DNA from: Thomasclavelia cocleata | Lineage (GTDB): Bacteria > Bacillota_I > Bacilli_A > Erysipelotrichales > Coprobacillaceae | Assembly (NCBI RefSeq): GCF_900102365.1 | Contig: NZ_FOIN01000008.1 | Location: forward strand, 28,371 to 92,370 | Direction: 5' to 3' | DNA length: 64,000 bases | Shown here: positions 35,428 to 45,301 of the stretch, piece by piece | Layout: every line of letters begins with the position of its first letter | Position numbering within the stretch: the first letter of the stretch is position 1 | Notes under the pieces: model-generated | Databases searched by the model: none | Told to the model about the DNA's origin: nothing | The model's input: only the letters and a program-made list of their open reading frames with translations | Program-made: the position numbers and the translations under genes

Positions 35428-38004
35428 TTAATTATGCTTTGATGTGATCATCTTATATAATTGAATAACAATACTAGGTATGGTTGCAAAAACAAAAATC
35501 ATTGCCAGATGACGCAAACTTAGTTCACCAATTGAAAAAAAGGTATGAAAATTAGGTGAAATTAAAATCCATGTCAATAATACTGTACCAATAACAAAAG
35601 CACCTATACTATAAAAATTTAAAGGTATCTTATATAATGGTAAATTACTACGACAATTAAAACCATGTAATAAACGTGCCAAACACAATGTTCCAAACGC
35701 CATAGATGATGCAAATAATTCATTGACTTTTAAGCCAACAAAATAAGCTAACATCGTAAAAACACATATAATCAATCCTTCGAAACCGATTTGCAATAAT
35801 GTCTCTTTATTTAATAAAGAATCATTCATTCCTCGTGGTTTTTGTCTTAAAATCTCATCACTTCCCTGTTCCATTCCAATTGCAATCGCTGGCAAAGAAT
35901 CTGTAATTAAATTAATAAATAACAGATGTACTGGTAAAAATGGTGTTGGCAAAATTAAAAATGATGTTATTAAAACACAAATTATAGCCGCTAAATTCCC
36001 AGACAATAAATAAATAATTGAATTTTTTATATTTGTATAAACATTACGCCCTGTAATTATAGCCTGAACAATAGTTGCAAAATTATCATCAGTTAAAATC
36101 ATACTAGCAGCATCTTTTGATACCTCACTTCCTGTAACCCCCATTGCAACTCCAATATCACTCTGTTTTAAAGCAGGAGCATCATTAACTCCATCTCCAG
36201 TCATTGCAACTATTTGACCCTGATCTTGCCAAGCTTTAACTATTCTAATTTTATGTTCTGGTGCTACACGAGCATAAACACTTACCTTTGGCAATATATC
36301 AGCTAGTTCCTGATTAGACATTTTTTCCAATTGAATCCCCTCTAAACACAAGTCACCATCATGATAAATACCAATATTTTTAGCAATACTGCAAGCTGTT
36401 ACAACATGGTCTCCAGTTATCATAATTGGCTTAATTCCTGCTATAAGACAATTTTTCACCGCTTCTTTACTTTCTTTACGTGGGGGATCTATCAATGATA
36501 CTAAACCAACAAAAACTAAATCTTTTTCATCATTAATATCTAAAGTATTACGATAAAATTCTTTATAGGCAATACCAATAACGCGTAAACCATCACGAGC
36601 AAATTTTTCATTTTGATGAAGAATTCTTTTTCTTTCATATTCAGATAAAATTTCTTTATAACCATCTATCAAGATTCTATTACAACGTTTTAAAAGAACA
36701 TCAGGTGCTCCTTTTGTATATAAATGATTTTTAGAACTAATACTCATTAATTTTCGAGTTGAATCAAATGGTAATTCTAATTGTCTCAAAGCACTTAATT
36801 TATAAGAATACTTTAGAGTATAGTCATGGTATAAGTTTAATAATGCTAATTCTGTTGGATCACCAACCTGATGATTTTCATTTACTGCTGCATTATTACA
36901 CAGGCTGAATGTTTTCAACAAAACGTTATGACTATATTCATGGTGGTCTAAATCATTTACTGAAATTACCCTTCTATTAGTATAAATATCTATTGCACTC
37001 ATCTTATTTTGTGTTAAAGTACCTGTCTTATCTGAACATATAACAGAAACACACCCTAGACTTTCCACTGCATTTAAATTTTTAATAATTGCATTCTCTT
37101 TTGCCATCTTTTGAGTTGAAATTGATAAAACTATTGTAACAATTGATCCAAGCGCTTCAGGTATTGCAGCTACAGCCAAAGCTACTGCAACCATCAACGA
37201 ATCTAAAATATGTTCTTTTGCAATAAAAACACTCATAAATAAAACAATAATACAAATAGCTATAATTCCAATAGATAATTTAACTGAAAATTCATCTAAT
37301 GTTCGTTGTAATGGTGTTTTTCTTTGCTTAGTTTCGTTTAGCATTCCTGCTATTTTACCCAATTCACTTTTCATCCCCACTGCGGTTACTATATATTGTC
37401 CAGTACCATTCGTCACTAAACTACCAGAAAAAACCATATTATTCATATCACCAATTGTACACTTTTTATCAATTGGCAGTAGTTGTTTTTCAACACTATT
37501 TGATTCACCCGTTAAGGCACTTTCATTAATTTGAAGATTCACTGCCTCTTTTAATCTTCCATCACCAGCAATAACATCTCCAGCTTCAATATTTACAATA
37601 TCACCAACAACTAATTCATTTGAATTAATTTCTTGAACTTTACCTTCTCGTATTACTTTAACTTTAGGTATTGATAACTTTTTCAAACTATCAATCGACT
37701 TTTGTGCCTTTACTGTTTGAAAGGTTCCTAACAATGCATTTAAAGTAATTACAATCAAAATTACAATGGTACTTTCAAATTCACCACTAATTGCTGAAAT
37801 AATTCCCGCTACAATTAAAATAATAACTAATAAGTCTTTAAATTGATTAACAAATATTATTAATGTACTTTCGTGTTTTTCTTCAATTATTTCGTTTTTT
37901 CCAAACAAATGTTTATATTTATCTATTTGACTTTTATTCAATCCTTGATTAAATACTCCTAATTCATTTTGAATATCTCCAAACGATTTTTGATAAGCTT
38001 CCAT
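35428..38004 (-). CDS. P-type cation ATPase, probably calcium-exporting (PMCA-like)
   Basis: 858 residues, complete P2-type layout: actuator TGES (ALTGESNSVE near 170), phosphorylation motif CSDKTGTLTQ (near 330), nucleotide-binding region with TKGAPDV, hinge TGDGVNDAPALKQSD (near 610) and ten membrane segments. The M4 text AAIPEALGSIVTIVLS has the Pro-Glu of Ca2+ pumps, and the protein resembles YloB/LMCA1-type pumps. It moves Ca2+ (or possibly another divalent cation) out of the cytoplasm using ATP. Start ATG with GATAGGAGG upstream. Confidence 0.92.
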   Translation of the reverse strand: MEAYQKSFGDIQNELGVFNQGLNKSQIDKYKHLFGKNEIIEEKHESTLIIFVNQFKDLLVIILIVAGIISAISGEFESTIVILIVITLNALLGTFQTVKAQKSIDSLKKLSIPKVKVIREGKVQEINSNELVVGDIVNIEAGDVIAGDGRLKEAVNLQINESALTGESNSVEKQLLPIDKKCTIGDMNNMVFSGSLVTNGTGQYIVTAVGMKSELGKIAGMLNETKQRKTPLQRTLDEFSVKLSIGIIAICIIVLFMSVFIAKEHILDSLMVAVALAVAAIPEALGSIVTIVLSISTQKMAKENAIIKNLNAVESLGCVSVICSDKTGTLTQNKMSAIDIYTNRRVISVNDLDHHEYSHNVLLKTFSLCNNAAVNENHQVGDPTELALLNLYHDYTLKYSYKLSALRQLELPFDSTRKLMSISSKNHLYTKGAPDVLLKRCNRILIDGYKEILSEYERKRILHQNEKFARDGLRVIGIAYKEFYRNTLDINDEKDLVFVGLVSLIDPPRKESKEAVKNCLIAGIKPIMITGDHVVTACSIAKNIGIYHDGDLCLEGIQLEKMSNQELADILPKVSVYARVAPEHKIRIVKAWQDQGQIVAMTGDGVNDAPALKQSDIGVAMGVTGSEVSKDAASMILTDDNFATIVQAIITGRNVYTNIKNSIIYLLSGNLAAIICVLITSFLILPTPFLPVHLLFINLITDSLPAIAIGMEQGSDEILRQKPRGMNDSLLNKETLLQIGFEGLIICVFTMLAYFVGLKVNELFASSMAFGTLCLARLLHGFNCRSNLPLYKIPLNFYSIGAFVIGTVLLTWILISPNFHTFFSIGELSLRHLAMIFVFATIPSIVIQLYKMITSKHN

Positions 38005-38084
38005 TTTACCCTCCTATCCATACTCATAGATAAACTATACAAAATAATCAATGAAAAAAATGTTAAAATATAAAAGTCAAAATA

Positions 38085-38116
38085 AAAAACCAAGCCCTTT
38101 AACAGACTTGGTTTTA
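38085..38116 (-). terminator. terminator of the mgl operon
   Basis: On the minus strand AAAACCAAG and CTTGGTTTT arms around TCTGTTAAAGGG, then a T-run. It lies just after the InlB-repeat protein gene. Confidence 0.85.
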
Positions 38117-38129
38117 ATATGTATGGAAG

Positions 38130-38711
38130 TTATTGAGATTGCCATAAAGCTTTTAATACATGTTCACCATTTATTGATACAGTTGTATTCTCAGTAATAA
38201 ATTCATTATTATATATCCAACCTAAAAATTGATATCCTTCTTTAGTTGGTCGTGGTAATTCACCATAAATATCATCATAAATAACTTCTTTATGTTCTAA
38301 TATCACATTACCACCATCATAATCAAAAACAACATTAATTTTAATCGGTTTCCATGACGCATATAACGTCATACTTTGTTCAACCTTTTGGGTAAGGGGA
38401 TCCCATTCATGTTTCAAATCTTGATCAAGATACCAGCCTTCAAAACTATATCCAGCTTTTAAAGGCTCATCAATTACAATTGAATCACCATACTTGCATT
38501 CAATTGGTTTAATATTTTCGCCACCATTAGTATCTAAATTAATTGTAAAATGACTATTAAGAGCTAGAAAAACAACAACTCCAACCAAAATAACCATTAA
38601 TGTAATAATTACATAATTTAATATTTTTACAGGGACATTGACTCCTCGGTACATTCCGCCACCAGGTCCCCAATTTTTTTGCTTTTTTTCAATCTCTTCT
38701 TTTTCATCCAT
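38130..38711 (-). CDS. membrane protein with two InlB B-type (Flg_new) repeats, last gene of the mgl operon
   Basis: 193 residues. A charged cytoplasmic start (MDEKEEIEKKQKNWGPGGGM), one membrane segment (about 30-52), then two repeats of the Listeria-Bacteroides/InlB B type: FTINLDTNGGENI...GYSFEGWYLD...LYASW and VVFDYDGGNVI...GYQFLGWIYN...LKALW. These small beta-grasp-like repeats are usually on cell-surface proteins. The start is 11 bases after mglC and the terminator follows, so it belongs to the sugar operon; why a sugar transporter operon has a repeat protein is unclear. Confidence 0.85.
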   Translation of the reverse strand: MDEKEEIEKKQKNWGPGGGMYRGVNVPVKILNYVIITLMVILVGVVVFLALNSHFTINLDTNGGENIKPIECKYGDSIVIDEPLKAGYSFEGWYLDQDLKHEWDPLTQKVEQSMTLYASWKPIKINVVFDYDGGNVILEHKEVIYDDIYGELPRPTKEGYQFLGWIYNNEFITENTTVSINGEHVLKALWQSQ

Positions 38712-38722
38712 ACTCTCACCAA

Positions 38723-39796
38723 TTATTTTCTTACTAAATATTTACGCATATCAACAGCACAAGCTACTAAAATAATTAAACCTTTAATAACATATTGCAT
38801 ATTAGCATCAATACTTAAGAAAGTCAATCCTACGAAGATAATACGAAGTAAAACAACTCCAATAATTACACCACGGATCTTACCAATACCACCAACAAAA
38901 GATACCCCACCAATTACACAGGCTGCAATTGCATCTAATTCATAGTTTAACCCAGTTGCAGCACTATTTGAACCAATTCTAGCCGATTCAACAAAACCAG
39001 TTAAACCATACATAATCCCAGCTAAAACAAATACCATGATAATTGTTCTTGAAACATTTACCCCAGATACATTAGCTGCTTCAGGATTAGATCCTACAGC
39101 AAACATATTTTTACCAAATTTTGTTTTATTCCAAATAAACCACATAATTATAGTAATTAAAACTGCATACCAAACAAAATTAGGAATACCTTTACCACCA
39201 ATACTAATTGCTGCCCCTGCAATAAAACCAGTATAACCTGCATCTAGTCCAGAAATTGATTGTCCATTATTTGTACCAATCATTAAATACATCAACAAAA
39301 TACCATATACAATTAATTGTGTAGCTAAAGTTACAATAAATGGATGCAAGCTAAATTTTGAAACACAGAAACCATTTACAAAACCTACAATAGCTCCAAT
39401 TGCAATTGCTAATAATAAAACCACAAAAATAGGTAATGTATCAAGATCTACAAACATTTTATTTGCATATCCAGATGCTTGTAAAAGTGAAGCAGAAACA
39501 CAGGCTACTAAACCTACGATACGTCCTGCAGATAGGTCAGTTCCTGTTAAAATAATACATCCAGCAATTCCTAATGCAATAGGTAAGTTAGCTGCTGAAA
39601 GTGAAACAATGTTAATAATTGATGAACTAGATAAGAACTTAGGACTTATAATTTGAATCGCAATAATTGCAATAACCATGAAAATATATAAAGAGTTATT
39701 AATTAATAATTCTTTTAAAAATGTTTTTTTATCTTGGCTGTTTAATTGCTTAAAATCATTATATTGTCTAGTTACACCACTAAATAATTTTGCCAT
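38723..39796 (-). CDS. mglC: galactose/methylgalactoside-type ABC permease
   Basis: 357 residues with about nine to ten membrane segments and the BPD_transp_2 pattern of RbsC/MglC: GIAGCIILTGTDLSAGRIVG near 95-115 and GVNVSRTIIMVFVLAGIMYG near 250; GLNYELDAIAACVIGGVSFVGG near 290 is the coupling region. Forms the membrane channel with the MglA ATPase. The close match to MglC in length and in 'DLSAGR' supports galactose-type rather than ribose-type sugars. Confidence 0.92.
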   Translation of the reverse strand: MAKLFSGVTRQYNDFKQLNSQDKKTFLKELLINNSLYIFMVIAIIAIQIISPKFLSSSSIINIVSLSAANLPIALGIAGCIILTGTDLSAGRIVGLVACVSASLLQASGYANKMFVDLDTLPIFVVLLLAIAIGAIVGFVNGFCVSKFSLHPFIVTLATQLIVYGILLMYLMIGTNNGQSISGLDAGYTGFIAGAAISIGGKGIPNFVWYAVLITIIMWFIWNKTKFGKNMFAVGSNPEAANVSGVNVSRTIIMVFVLAGIMYGLTGFVESARIGSNSAATGLNYELDAIAACVIGGVSFVGGIGKIRGVIIGVVLLRIIFVGLTFLSIDANMQYVIKGLIILVACAVDMRKYLVRK

Positions 39797-39810
39797 ATAA
39801 TAATTCTCCT

Positions 39811-41307
39811 TTATACATATTTTGCTGCAAGTGTCATAATTTCTTCTTGAGTTGCTGTTTTAGCATCTACCTCACCTGCAAGTCTTCCTCCAGACATTAC
39901 AAGAATTCGATCACAAACTCCCAATAACTCTGGCATTTCTGAAGATACCATGATTACTGATTTTCCCTTACTAGCCAAATCAATAATTAATTGGTAAATC
40001 TCATATTTAGCTCCAACGTCAATTCCACGTGTAGGTTCATCCAGCAATAAAACTTCTGGATTTGTTAATAACCAGCGCCCTAAAATTACTTTTTGCTGAT
40101 TCCCCCCTGACAAAGATCTTATTTTTGTACTTTGTGAAGGTGTTTTGATACGCATTGCTCCAATTGACCACTGTGTATCTAATTTCATTTGCTTTTCACT
40201 TAAATAAAGATGATTTTTCACATAACTATTTAGATTTGAAATCGTAGTATTTTCCTTGATATCCAAGATTCCAAAGATACCAGTTGCTCTTCTTTCTTCT
40301 GTTAACAAAGCAAAACCATTTTTAATTGATTCTTGAGCAGATTTATTTTTAATTACTTTTCCATCGATTTTGATCGTTCCAGATTTTCTTGTAGCAATAC
40401 CAAAAATTGTTTCAATAACTTCAGTACGCCCTGAACCATCTAATCCAGCAATTCCAACAATTTCACCCCGTTTAACATCAAATGAAATATCTTTAATATG
40501 ATTATACATACCAGTAAGTTTATCAACCTCTAATACTGTTTCCCCAATCACATTTGTTTTTGGTGGGAAACGATTAGTTAATTCACGCCCTACCATTAAC
40601 TTAATGATCTTATCCATTGTTAATTCATTAGCAGGTTTGGTTGCAATCCATTGTCCATCACGCATAATAGTAACATCATCACTGATCCTTAAAATTTCTT
40701 CCATTTTATGAGAAATATAAATAATTCCACAACCACGATCACGTAACATATTTATAATTCTAAATAAATGTTCTACTTCCTGTTCATTTAATGATGAAGT
40801 CGGTTCATCCAAAACAATAATTTTAGAATTATATGAAACTGCTTTTGCAATCTCAACCATCTGACGATTAGAAACAGACATAGTACTCATAATTCTTTTT
40901 GGATCAACATCAATTCCTAGATCCTTAAAAATTGCTTTTGTATCTTTGTACATGATACTTTCTGATGTCATAATCTTGAATTTAGTAGGATATCTTCCCA
41001 ACCAGATATTATCCATAACATTTCTTTTCAATGCCTGATTCAGCTCTTGATGCACCATGGCAACTCCATGTTCTAAAGCATCTTTAGAATTTTTGAAATT
41101 TACTTCTTCACCTTCCAAGAAAATTTGCCCAGTATCTTTGACATACATCCCAAACAGACATTTCATCAAAGTAGATTTACCTGCTCCATTTTCTCCCATC
41201 AATGCATGAACACTTCCACGTTTTACTGTTAATGAAACATTATCTAGTGCCTTTACTCCTGGGAATTCCTTACTAATGTTTTTCATTTCTAACAAAACAT
41301 CACTCAT
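39811..41307 (-). CDS. mglA: sugar ABC transporter ATPase with two ATP-binding domains
   Basis: 498 residues with two ABC domains, as in MglA/RbsA. The first has Walker [14 protein letters not shown] near 37 and [20 protein letters not shown] (signature region SVSNRQM); the second has [17 protein letters not shown] and [18 protein letters not shown], with a degenerate Walker A ([11 protein letters not shown]), normal for this family. Powers sugar uptake with MglB and MglC. ATG at 41307 with AAGGAGG upstream. Confidence 0.95.
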   Translation of the reverse strand: MSDVLLEMKNISKEFPGVKALDNVSLTVKRGSVHALMGENGAGKSTLMKCLFGMYVKDTGQIFLEGEEVNFKNSKDALEHGVAMVHQELNQALKRNVMDNIWLGRYPTKFKIMTSESIMYKDTKAIFKDLGIDVDPKRIMSTMSVSNRQMVEIAKAVSYNSKIIVLDEPTSSLNEQEVEHLFRIINMLRDRGCGIIYISHKMEEILRISDDVTIMRDGQWIATKPANELTMDKIIKLMVGRELTNRFPPKTNVIGETVLEVDKLTGMYNHIKDISFDVKRGEIVGIAGLDGSGRTEVIETIFGIATRKSGTIKIDGKVIKNKSAQESIKNGFALLTEERRATGIFGILDIKENTTISNLNSYVKNHLYLSEKQMKLDTQWSIGAMRIKTPSQSTKIRSLSGGNQQKVILGRWLLTNPEVLLLDEPTRGIDVGAKYEIYQLIIDLASKGKSVIMVSSEMPELLGVCDRILVMSGGRLAGEVDAKTATQEEIMTLAAKYV

Positions 41308-41380
41308 AATTTCCCTCCTTTATTCATCCATAAAATTAAGTGGGGCATTGGATAATTAACCAAATGCCCAACTTTATTTT

Positions 41381-42451
41381 TTATTCTCCTAAATATTTAC
41401 CATATGCAATACGGATTTTATTAACTTTTTTATCTTTGTTATAACTATCTGTTCCATCCATTAAATCTTTATCATCTAAAGCATTTTGAGCTAATAAAGC
41501 TATCGCTTTTGCCATACCTTCAGCATCTTGTTTAATAGTTCCAGCCATCTTATTCTTTTTAATTAAATCTTTAGCAGCATCAGTTGCATCTACACCAAAT
41601 ACAGGAATTACTTTATCTCCACTAGTATTGTATCCAACTGAATTTAAAGCAGTAATTGCACCTTCAGCCATACCATCATTATTACAAATAACTAATTCAA
41701 TCATATTGTTATTGCTGTCACTATAAGAAGCAAGAGCAGTAGTCATATATTCATTAGCTGCTTGAGCTGACCATTTACCTTGTTGATCAACTAAATATTT
41801 ATCATTGTTTGAAGCATCATAGAAAGTTAATGCTGGTTTACCTGCGGCAACTAATTTTTTATTTGCATCTTCTACAGCATATTGAGTACGATAAATAGCT
41901 TCGTTATTTCCTTCTTCACCTTTAAACATGATATAAGAAATACTTCCATCTTTATTCAAATCAAAACTATCATAATTAGCTAATAAATATTCACCAATCA
42001 TTTCACCTTGTAAGTGCCCAGCCTCAGCAGCATCAGTACCTACGAAAGCACATTTGTCATAACCTTTTACAATTTTATCAGAAACTTCACGGTTAAAGAA
42101 AATCAATGGAATATTTTCTTTTTTAGCCATATCTACAATACCTTGTGCAGCATCATCAGAACCTGTATTTACGATATTAACAACTAATGCTTTGGCACCT
42201 TTTGTAATTGCTGTTTGCACTTGTTCAGTTTGAGTTGTCTGATTCCCATTAGCATCATAATCTTGATACTTAACACCAGCATCGCTTAATTGTTTCCCTA
42301 AAGCACTTCTTACACTTGAAATATAAGTGTCACTATAATTGTAGTAGAATACATGAACATCTCCATCGTCACTTCCTCCACAACCAGTTAGTACAGTTGC
42401 CATACATACTAACATTGTACATGATAATAAAAACGATAATACTTTTTTCAT
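41381..42451 (-). CDS. mglB: galactose/glucose-binding lipoprotein
   Basis: 356 residues. Signal peptide with lipobox VLTGC (Cys about 24). The mature part is a periplasmic-binding-protein type 1 fold of the MglB kind: VFYYNYSDTYISSVRSALGK at the start, LVVNIVNTGSDDAAQ, IPLIFFNREVSD, AFVGTDAAEAGHLQGEM, and a Ca-site-like DLNKDGSISYI, which is a hallmark of MglB. It captures galactose/glucose outside the membrane and hands it to MglC/A. The gap to the next gene (73 bases) has no terminator. Confidence 0.95.
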   Translation of the reverse strand: MKKVLSFLLSCTMLVCMATVLTGCGGSDDGDVHVFYYNYSDTYISSVRSALGKQLSDAGVKYQDYDANGNQTTQTEQVQTAITKGAKALVVNIVNTGSDDAAQGIVDMAKKENIPLIFFNREVSDKIVKGYDKCAFVGTDAAEAGHLQGEMIGEYLLANYDSFDLNKDGSISYIMFKGEEGNNEAIYRTQYAVEDANKKLVAAGKPALTFYDASNNDKYLVDQQGKWSAQAANEYMTTALASYSDSNNNMIELVICNNDGMAEGAITALNSVGYNTSGDKVIPVFGVDATDAAKDLIKKNKMAGTIKQDAEGMAKAIALLAQNALDDKDLMDGTDSYNKDKKVNKIRIAYGKYLGE

Positions 42452-42467
42452 TTTAAGTCCTCCTCTT

Positions 42468-42481
42468 TAATTTCGTTTCCA
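42468..42481 (-). promoter_or_regulatory. possible CcpA (cre) site of the mgl operon
   Basis: Minus strand TGGAAACGAAATTA fits 8 of the 10 fixed positions of the cre pattern TGNNANCGNTNNCA, with a strong left half. It lies directly after the -10 of the mglB promoter, a classical repression position. Confidence 0.4.
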
Positions 42482-42511
42482 TCTATATATATTTTATTTG
42501 TTAACCTGCAA
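42482..42511 (-). promoter_or_regulatory. candidate promoter of mglBAC
   Basis: Minus strand TTGCAG (42511-42506), 18-bp spacer, TATAGA (42487-42482), about 31 bases before mglB. Upstream, at 42575-42587, TTAACATGGTTAA is an inverted repeat that might bind the YesN-type regulator. Confidence 0.5.
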
Positions 42512-42618
42512 TATTTTAATATAATATTTTATTTTTTATAGGTAAAAATCTACACCTAATTAAATAAATTATTATTAACATGGTTAATTTGTGAGATATT
42601 CTTTAATTTCAAAGAAAA

Positions 42619-42642
42619 AATCTTCCTTTTATAGGAAGATTA
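42619..42642 (-). terminator. terminator of the sugar-sensing gene trio
   Basis: Minus strand AATCTTCC TATAAAA GGAAGATT followed by TTTTTTC. Its 5' arm starts inside the stop codon of the upstream binding-protein gene. Confidence 0.85.
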
Positions 42643-43590
42643 ATTAAATGGAAAAACAATTTTTTGATTTCCTTTTTCAAACATATTCTCTTTATTAATC
42701 ACAACAGTCTTTGTATAAATTCGCTCTTCGCCCCCTTGTTTTCGAGATAAATAATATGCTTGTTCAACGCCTAAATAACCAATTGCAAAAGGATTTTGAA
42801 CAATCAATGCATCAACAACCTCTGTTTCTAACATTTTAATTGAAACTATATTGTTATCAAATCCAATAACAGAAACCTTATCTTCATATCCTAATTGCTC
42901 AATTGCATAACCAACCCCTAAAGTAGTCCATTCATTAAATGTAACAATTACATTAATATCAGGATATTTTAATAAAATATCTTTAGTAGCTTGAATGGAA
43001 GAAGGAATATCAGACTGAACATTAATTGTTTCCAAAGATAATACTCGTTCATCTTTACTCAGAACACTTCTTAACCCTCGTTCCCGTTCCTGTCCATTTG
43101 CAGTATTAACATCAAAATTTACGATTCCAACATTATATACATTACTACCTAATTTTAAAACTGTATCTCCTGCCATTTTTCCCGCTTCATAATTATTTGT
43201 ACTTATTCTAGTATGAATTTTTTTTGAATCAACATCACTATCAATAATCACAACTTCGATTCCTGCTTCAATCGCATTTTCAACACTAACCACTAATTTA
43301 CGATAATCAATAGCTGATAAAACAATTGCATCTACTTTATCCTTAATTGCCTTTTCCATCATTTCTATCTGCGACGCATAATCTTCTTCATTTTCTGGTC
43401 CATCAAAGGCAAGCTCAAGATTATACTCTTTACTAGCTGCATTAGCACCAGAAAAAACAGATTTAAAAAACTGTGAAGTTGTCGATTTAACAATAACTGC
43501 TACTTTTATTTTTTGATTCACTGAATTACAACCAGCTAAAGAAAATATCATCGTAATTACAATAAATATCTTTTTTGTCTTTTTATACAC
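42640..43590 (-). CDS. sugar-binding lipoprotein, probable sensor partner of the YesM-type kinase
   Basis: 316 residues, GTG start at 43590 with GGAGG 9 bases upstream; overlaps the kinase gene by 8 bases. Lipoprotein signal (IFSLAGC). The mature part is a type 1 periplasmic-binding fold (Peripla_BP_4): VAVIVKSTTSQFFKSVFSGA, DAIVLSAIDYRKL, ISTNNYEAGKMAGD, GQERERGL, VIVTFNEWTTLGVGYA. It has no transporter genes directly attached; with the kinase and regulator it resembles the XylFII-LytS-YesN three-component sugar sensors. The likely job is to bind the sugar and signal through the kinase. Confidence 0.88.
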   Translation of the reverse strand: MYKKTKKIFIVITMIFSLAGCNSVNQKIKVAVIVKSTTSQFFKSVFSGANAASKEYNLELAFDGPENEEDYASQIEMMEKAIKDKVDAIVLSAIDYRKLVVSVENAIEAGIEVVIIDSDVDSKKIHTRISTNNYEAGKMAGDTVLKLGSNVYNVGIVNFDVNTANGQERERGLRSVLSKDERVLSLETINVQSDIPSSIQATKDILLKYPDINVIVTFNEWTTLGVGYAIEQLGYEDKVSVIGFDNNIVSIKMLETEVVDALIVQNPFAIGYLGVEQAYYLSRKQGGEERIYTKTVVINKENMFEKGNQKIVFPFN

Positions 43591-45301
43591 TATATCGATC
43601 CTCCATTACCGCAGGAATCTTAATTGTAATCATTGTTCCAACATCTAACTCACTTTCAACGACAATACCATAATCATCACCAAAATATATTTTGATTCGG
43701 TCATTAACATTTTTAACTCCGATTCCTTTACTATCTGTTCGTTCTTTTTTTAAAATACTTTCAACTTGTTCCTCACTCATTCCAACACCATTATCTTTTA
43801 TTTTTATAATAATATCATCATTAACTTTGTGGACAGATATTAAAATTTCTCCTTCATCAACCATTCTTGATATTCCATGATATAATGCATTTTCAATAAT
43901 TGGTTGAATTGTTATTTTATTACATAAATATGGTAATACTTCCTCATCAATATCGAAACAATAAGTAAATTGATCTTTATAACGGTAACTTTGAATAACT
44001 AAATAGTTTTTAGCATGCTGTATTTCCTTTTCGATTGGAATAAGTTCATAACCTTTAGAAATACTAATTCTAAATAACTGTGCTAAAGCCCCAACCATCG
44101 TAATAGCATCTTCGGTTTTTTCTTCTTCACACATCCATTGAATAGAATCCAATGTATTATATAGAAAATGTGGATTAATTTGTGCCTGTAATGCTTTTAA
44201 TTCAGTTTTACGTAAAGCAACTTCTTCTTTTTTTACTTTATCCATCAACTCTTGAATTTGAATGACCATATGTTCAAAAGAACTAGATAGTTTATTAAAT
44301 TCACTAGCCCCTCTTACAGGAGTATATTTAAAATCAACAGCATTTTTTTCAAATATACTCATAGCATCCACAAGAGAACGTACTGGCTTAGTCAATTTAT
44401 TTGATAAAACAAATAAGATTATAATTGCAAATATCATTACTACTAATGCAATAATAATAATAATTTCAATTGCAGTTATTGCTCTATCGTCAACCAATTC
44501 ATCAACATAACTAACCCCAACAACACGCCAATCAAATTTTGAAACATCTTTAACAGTATAAATTACACCATCATTGATAGTATTACCTTCACGATAACTA
44601 ATAACTTCATCTATCTTTTCTTTTTTTACATCTAAATAAATTAACTGCTGTAATGGATGATAAACTAGATCATCATTTTTATTAACAATAAAACAATAAC
44701 CATGCTCACCAATTCCTACATCATCAATATATCGAGCAATCGAAACAAATCGAATATCCATCGCTACATAAACAAGTTTATCATGACTACTAGACCATTG
44801 CTTTTGACAAACTGTTACAACCCAAGGATATTCTCCATCAAAAAGATTTTGTACATGTGGCGATGTAATTACATATTCATTATTACTATTAAATAGTCTT
44901 TTATCAAAGGATAAATTTTGATTGAAATCTGTTTTTAATGGTGTATTACTTTGATAATCTAAAATATTACCCTCCATATCATAAATTATAATGGAAACAA
45001 TATCTTCATTAATATTTACCATCGTTTCCATTTGTTCTTTAATATTAAAAGTATCTGTAGATTCATTAATAATTAATGACATACTTTTCATTTTATTTAC
45101 AATATCATTTGAATAATTTTCAATAGTATTTAATACTTGAGTAACTGACTGTTCAGAATTTGTTTGAGCTACAGATAATAAGCTATCTTTTAAAACCTGC
45201 CTAAACGAAATTGTTAAAAGAAGTACAACAACTATAATAACGCTTACAATAAACAATAATAAATAAATTGATATTGAAAGATCCTTTTTTTTATTTTTCA
45301 T
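43583..45301 (-). CDS. YesM/LytS-type sensor histidine kinase
   Basis: 572 residues. Membrane segment 1 at about 10-32; an extracellular dCACHE-like domain (about 33-275) with IVSIIIYDMEGNIL and GYCFIVNKNDDLVYHP; membrane segment 2 at about 278-300; a HAMP linker; then the His_kinase domain with QINPHFLYNTLDSIQWM (phosphorylated His) and an ATPase domain with N-box (LIENALYHGI), KIKDNGVGM and GIGVKNV. It is overlapped by the regulator gene upstream and the binding protein gene downstream, so the three act together. Confidence 0.93.
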   Translation of the reverse strand: MKNKKKDLSISIYLLLFIVSVIIVVVLLLTISFRQVLKDSLLSVAQTNSEQSVTQVLNTIENYSNDIVNKMKSMSLIINESTDTFNIKEQMETMVNINEDIVSIIIYDMEGNILDYQSNTPLKTDFNQNLSFDKRLFNSNNEYVITSPHVQNLFDGEYPWVVTVCQKQWSSSHDKLVYVAMDIRFVSIARYIDDVGIGEHGYCFIVNKNDDLVYHPLQQLIYLDVKKEKIDEVISYREGNTINDGVIYTVKDVSKFDWRVVGVSYVDELVDDRAITAIEIIIIIALVVMIFAIIILFVLSNKLTKPVRSLVDAMSIFEKNAVDFKYTPVRGASEFNKLSSSFEHMVIQIQELMDKVKKEEVALRKTELKALQAQINPHFLYNTLDSIQWMCEEEKTEDAITMVGALAQLFRISISKGYELIPIEKEIQHAKNYLVIQSYRYKDQFTYCFDIDEEVLPYLCNKITIQPIIENALYHGISRMVDEGEILISVHKVNDDIIIKIKDNGVGMSEEQVESILKKERTDSKGIGVKNVNDRIKIYFGDDYGIVVESELDVGTMITIKIPAVMEDRYSV

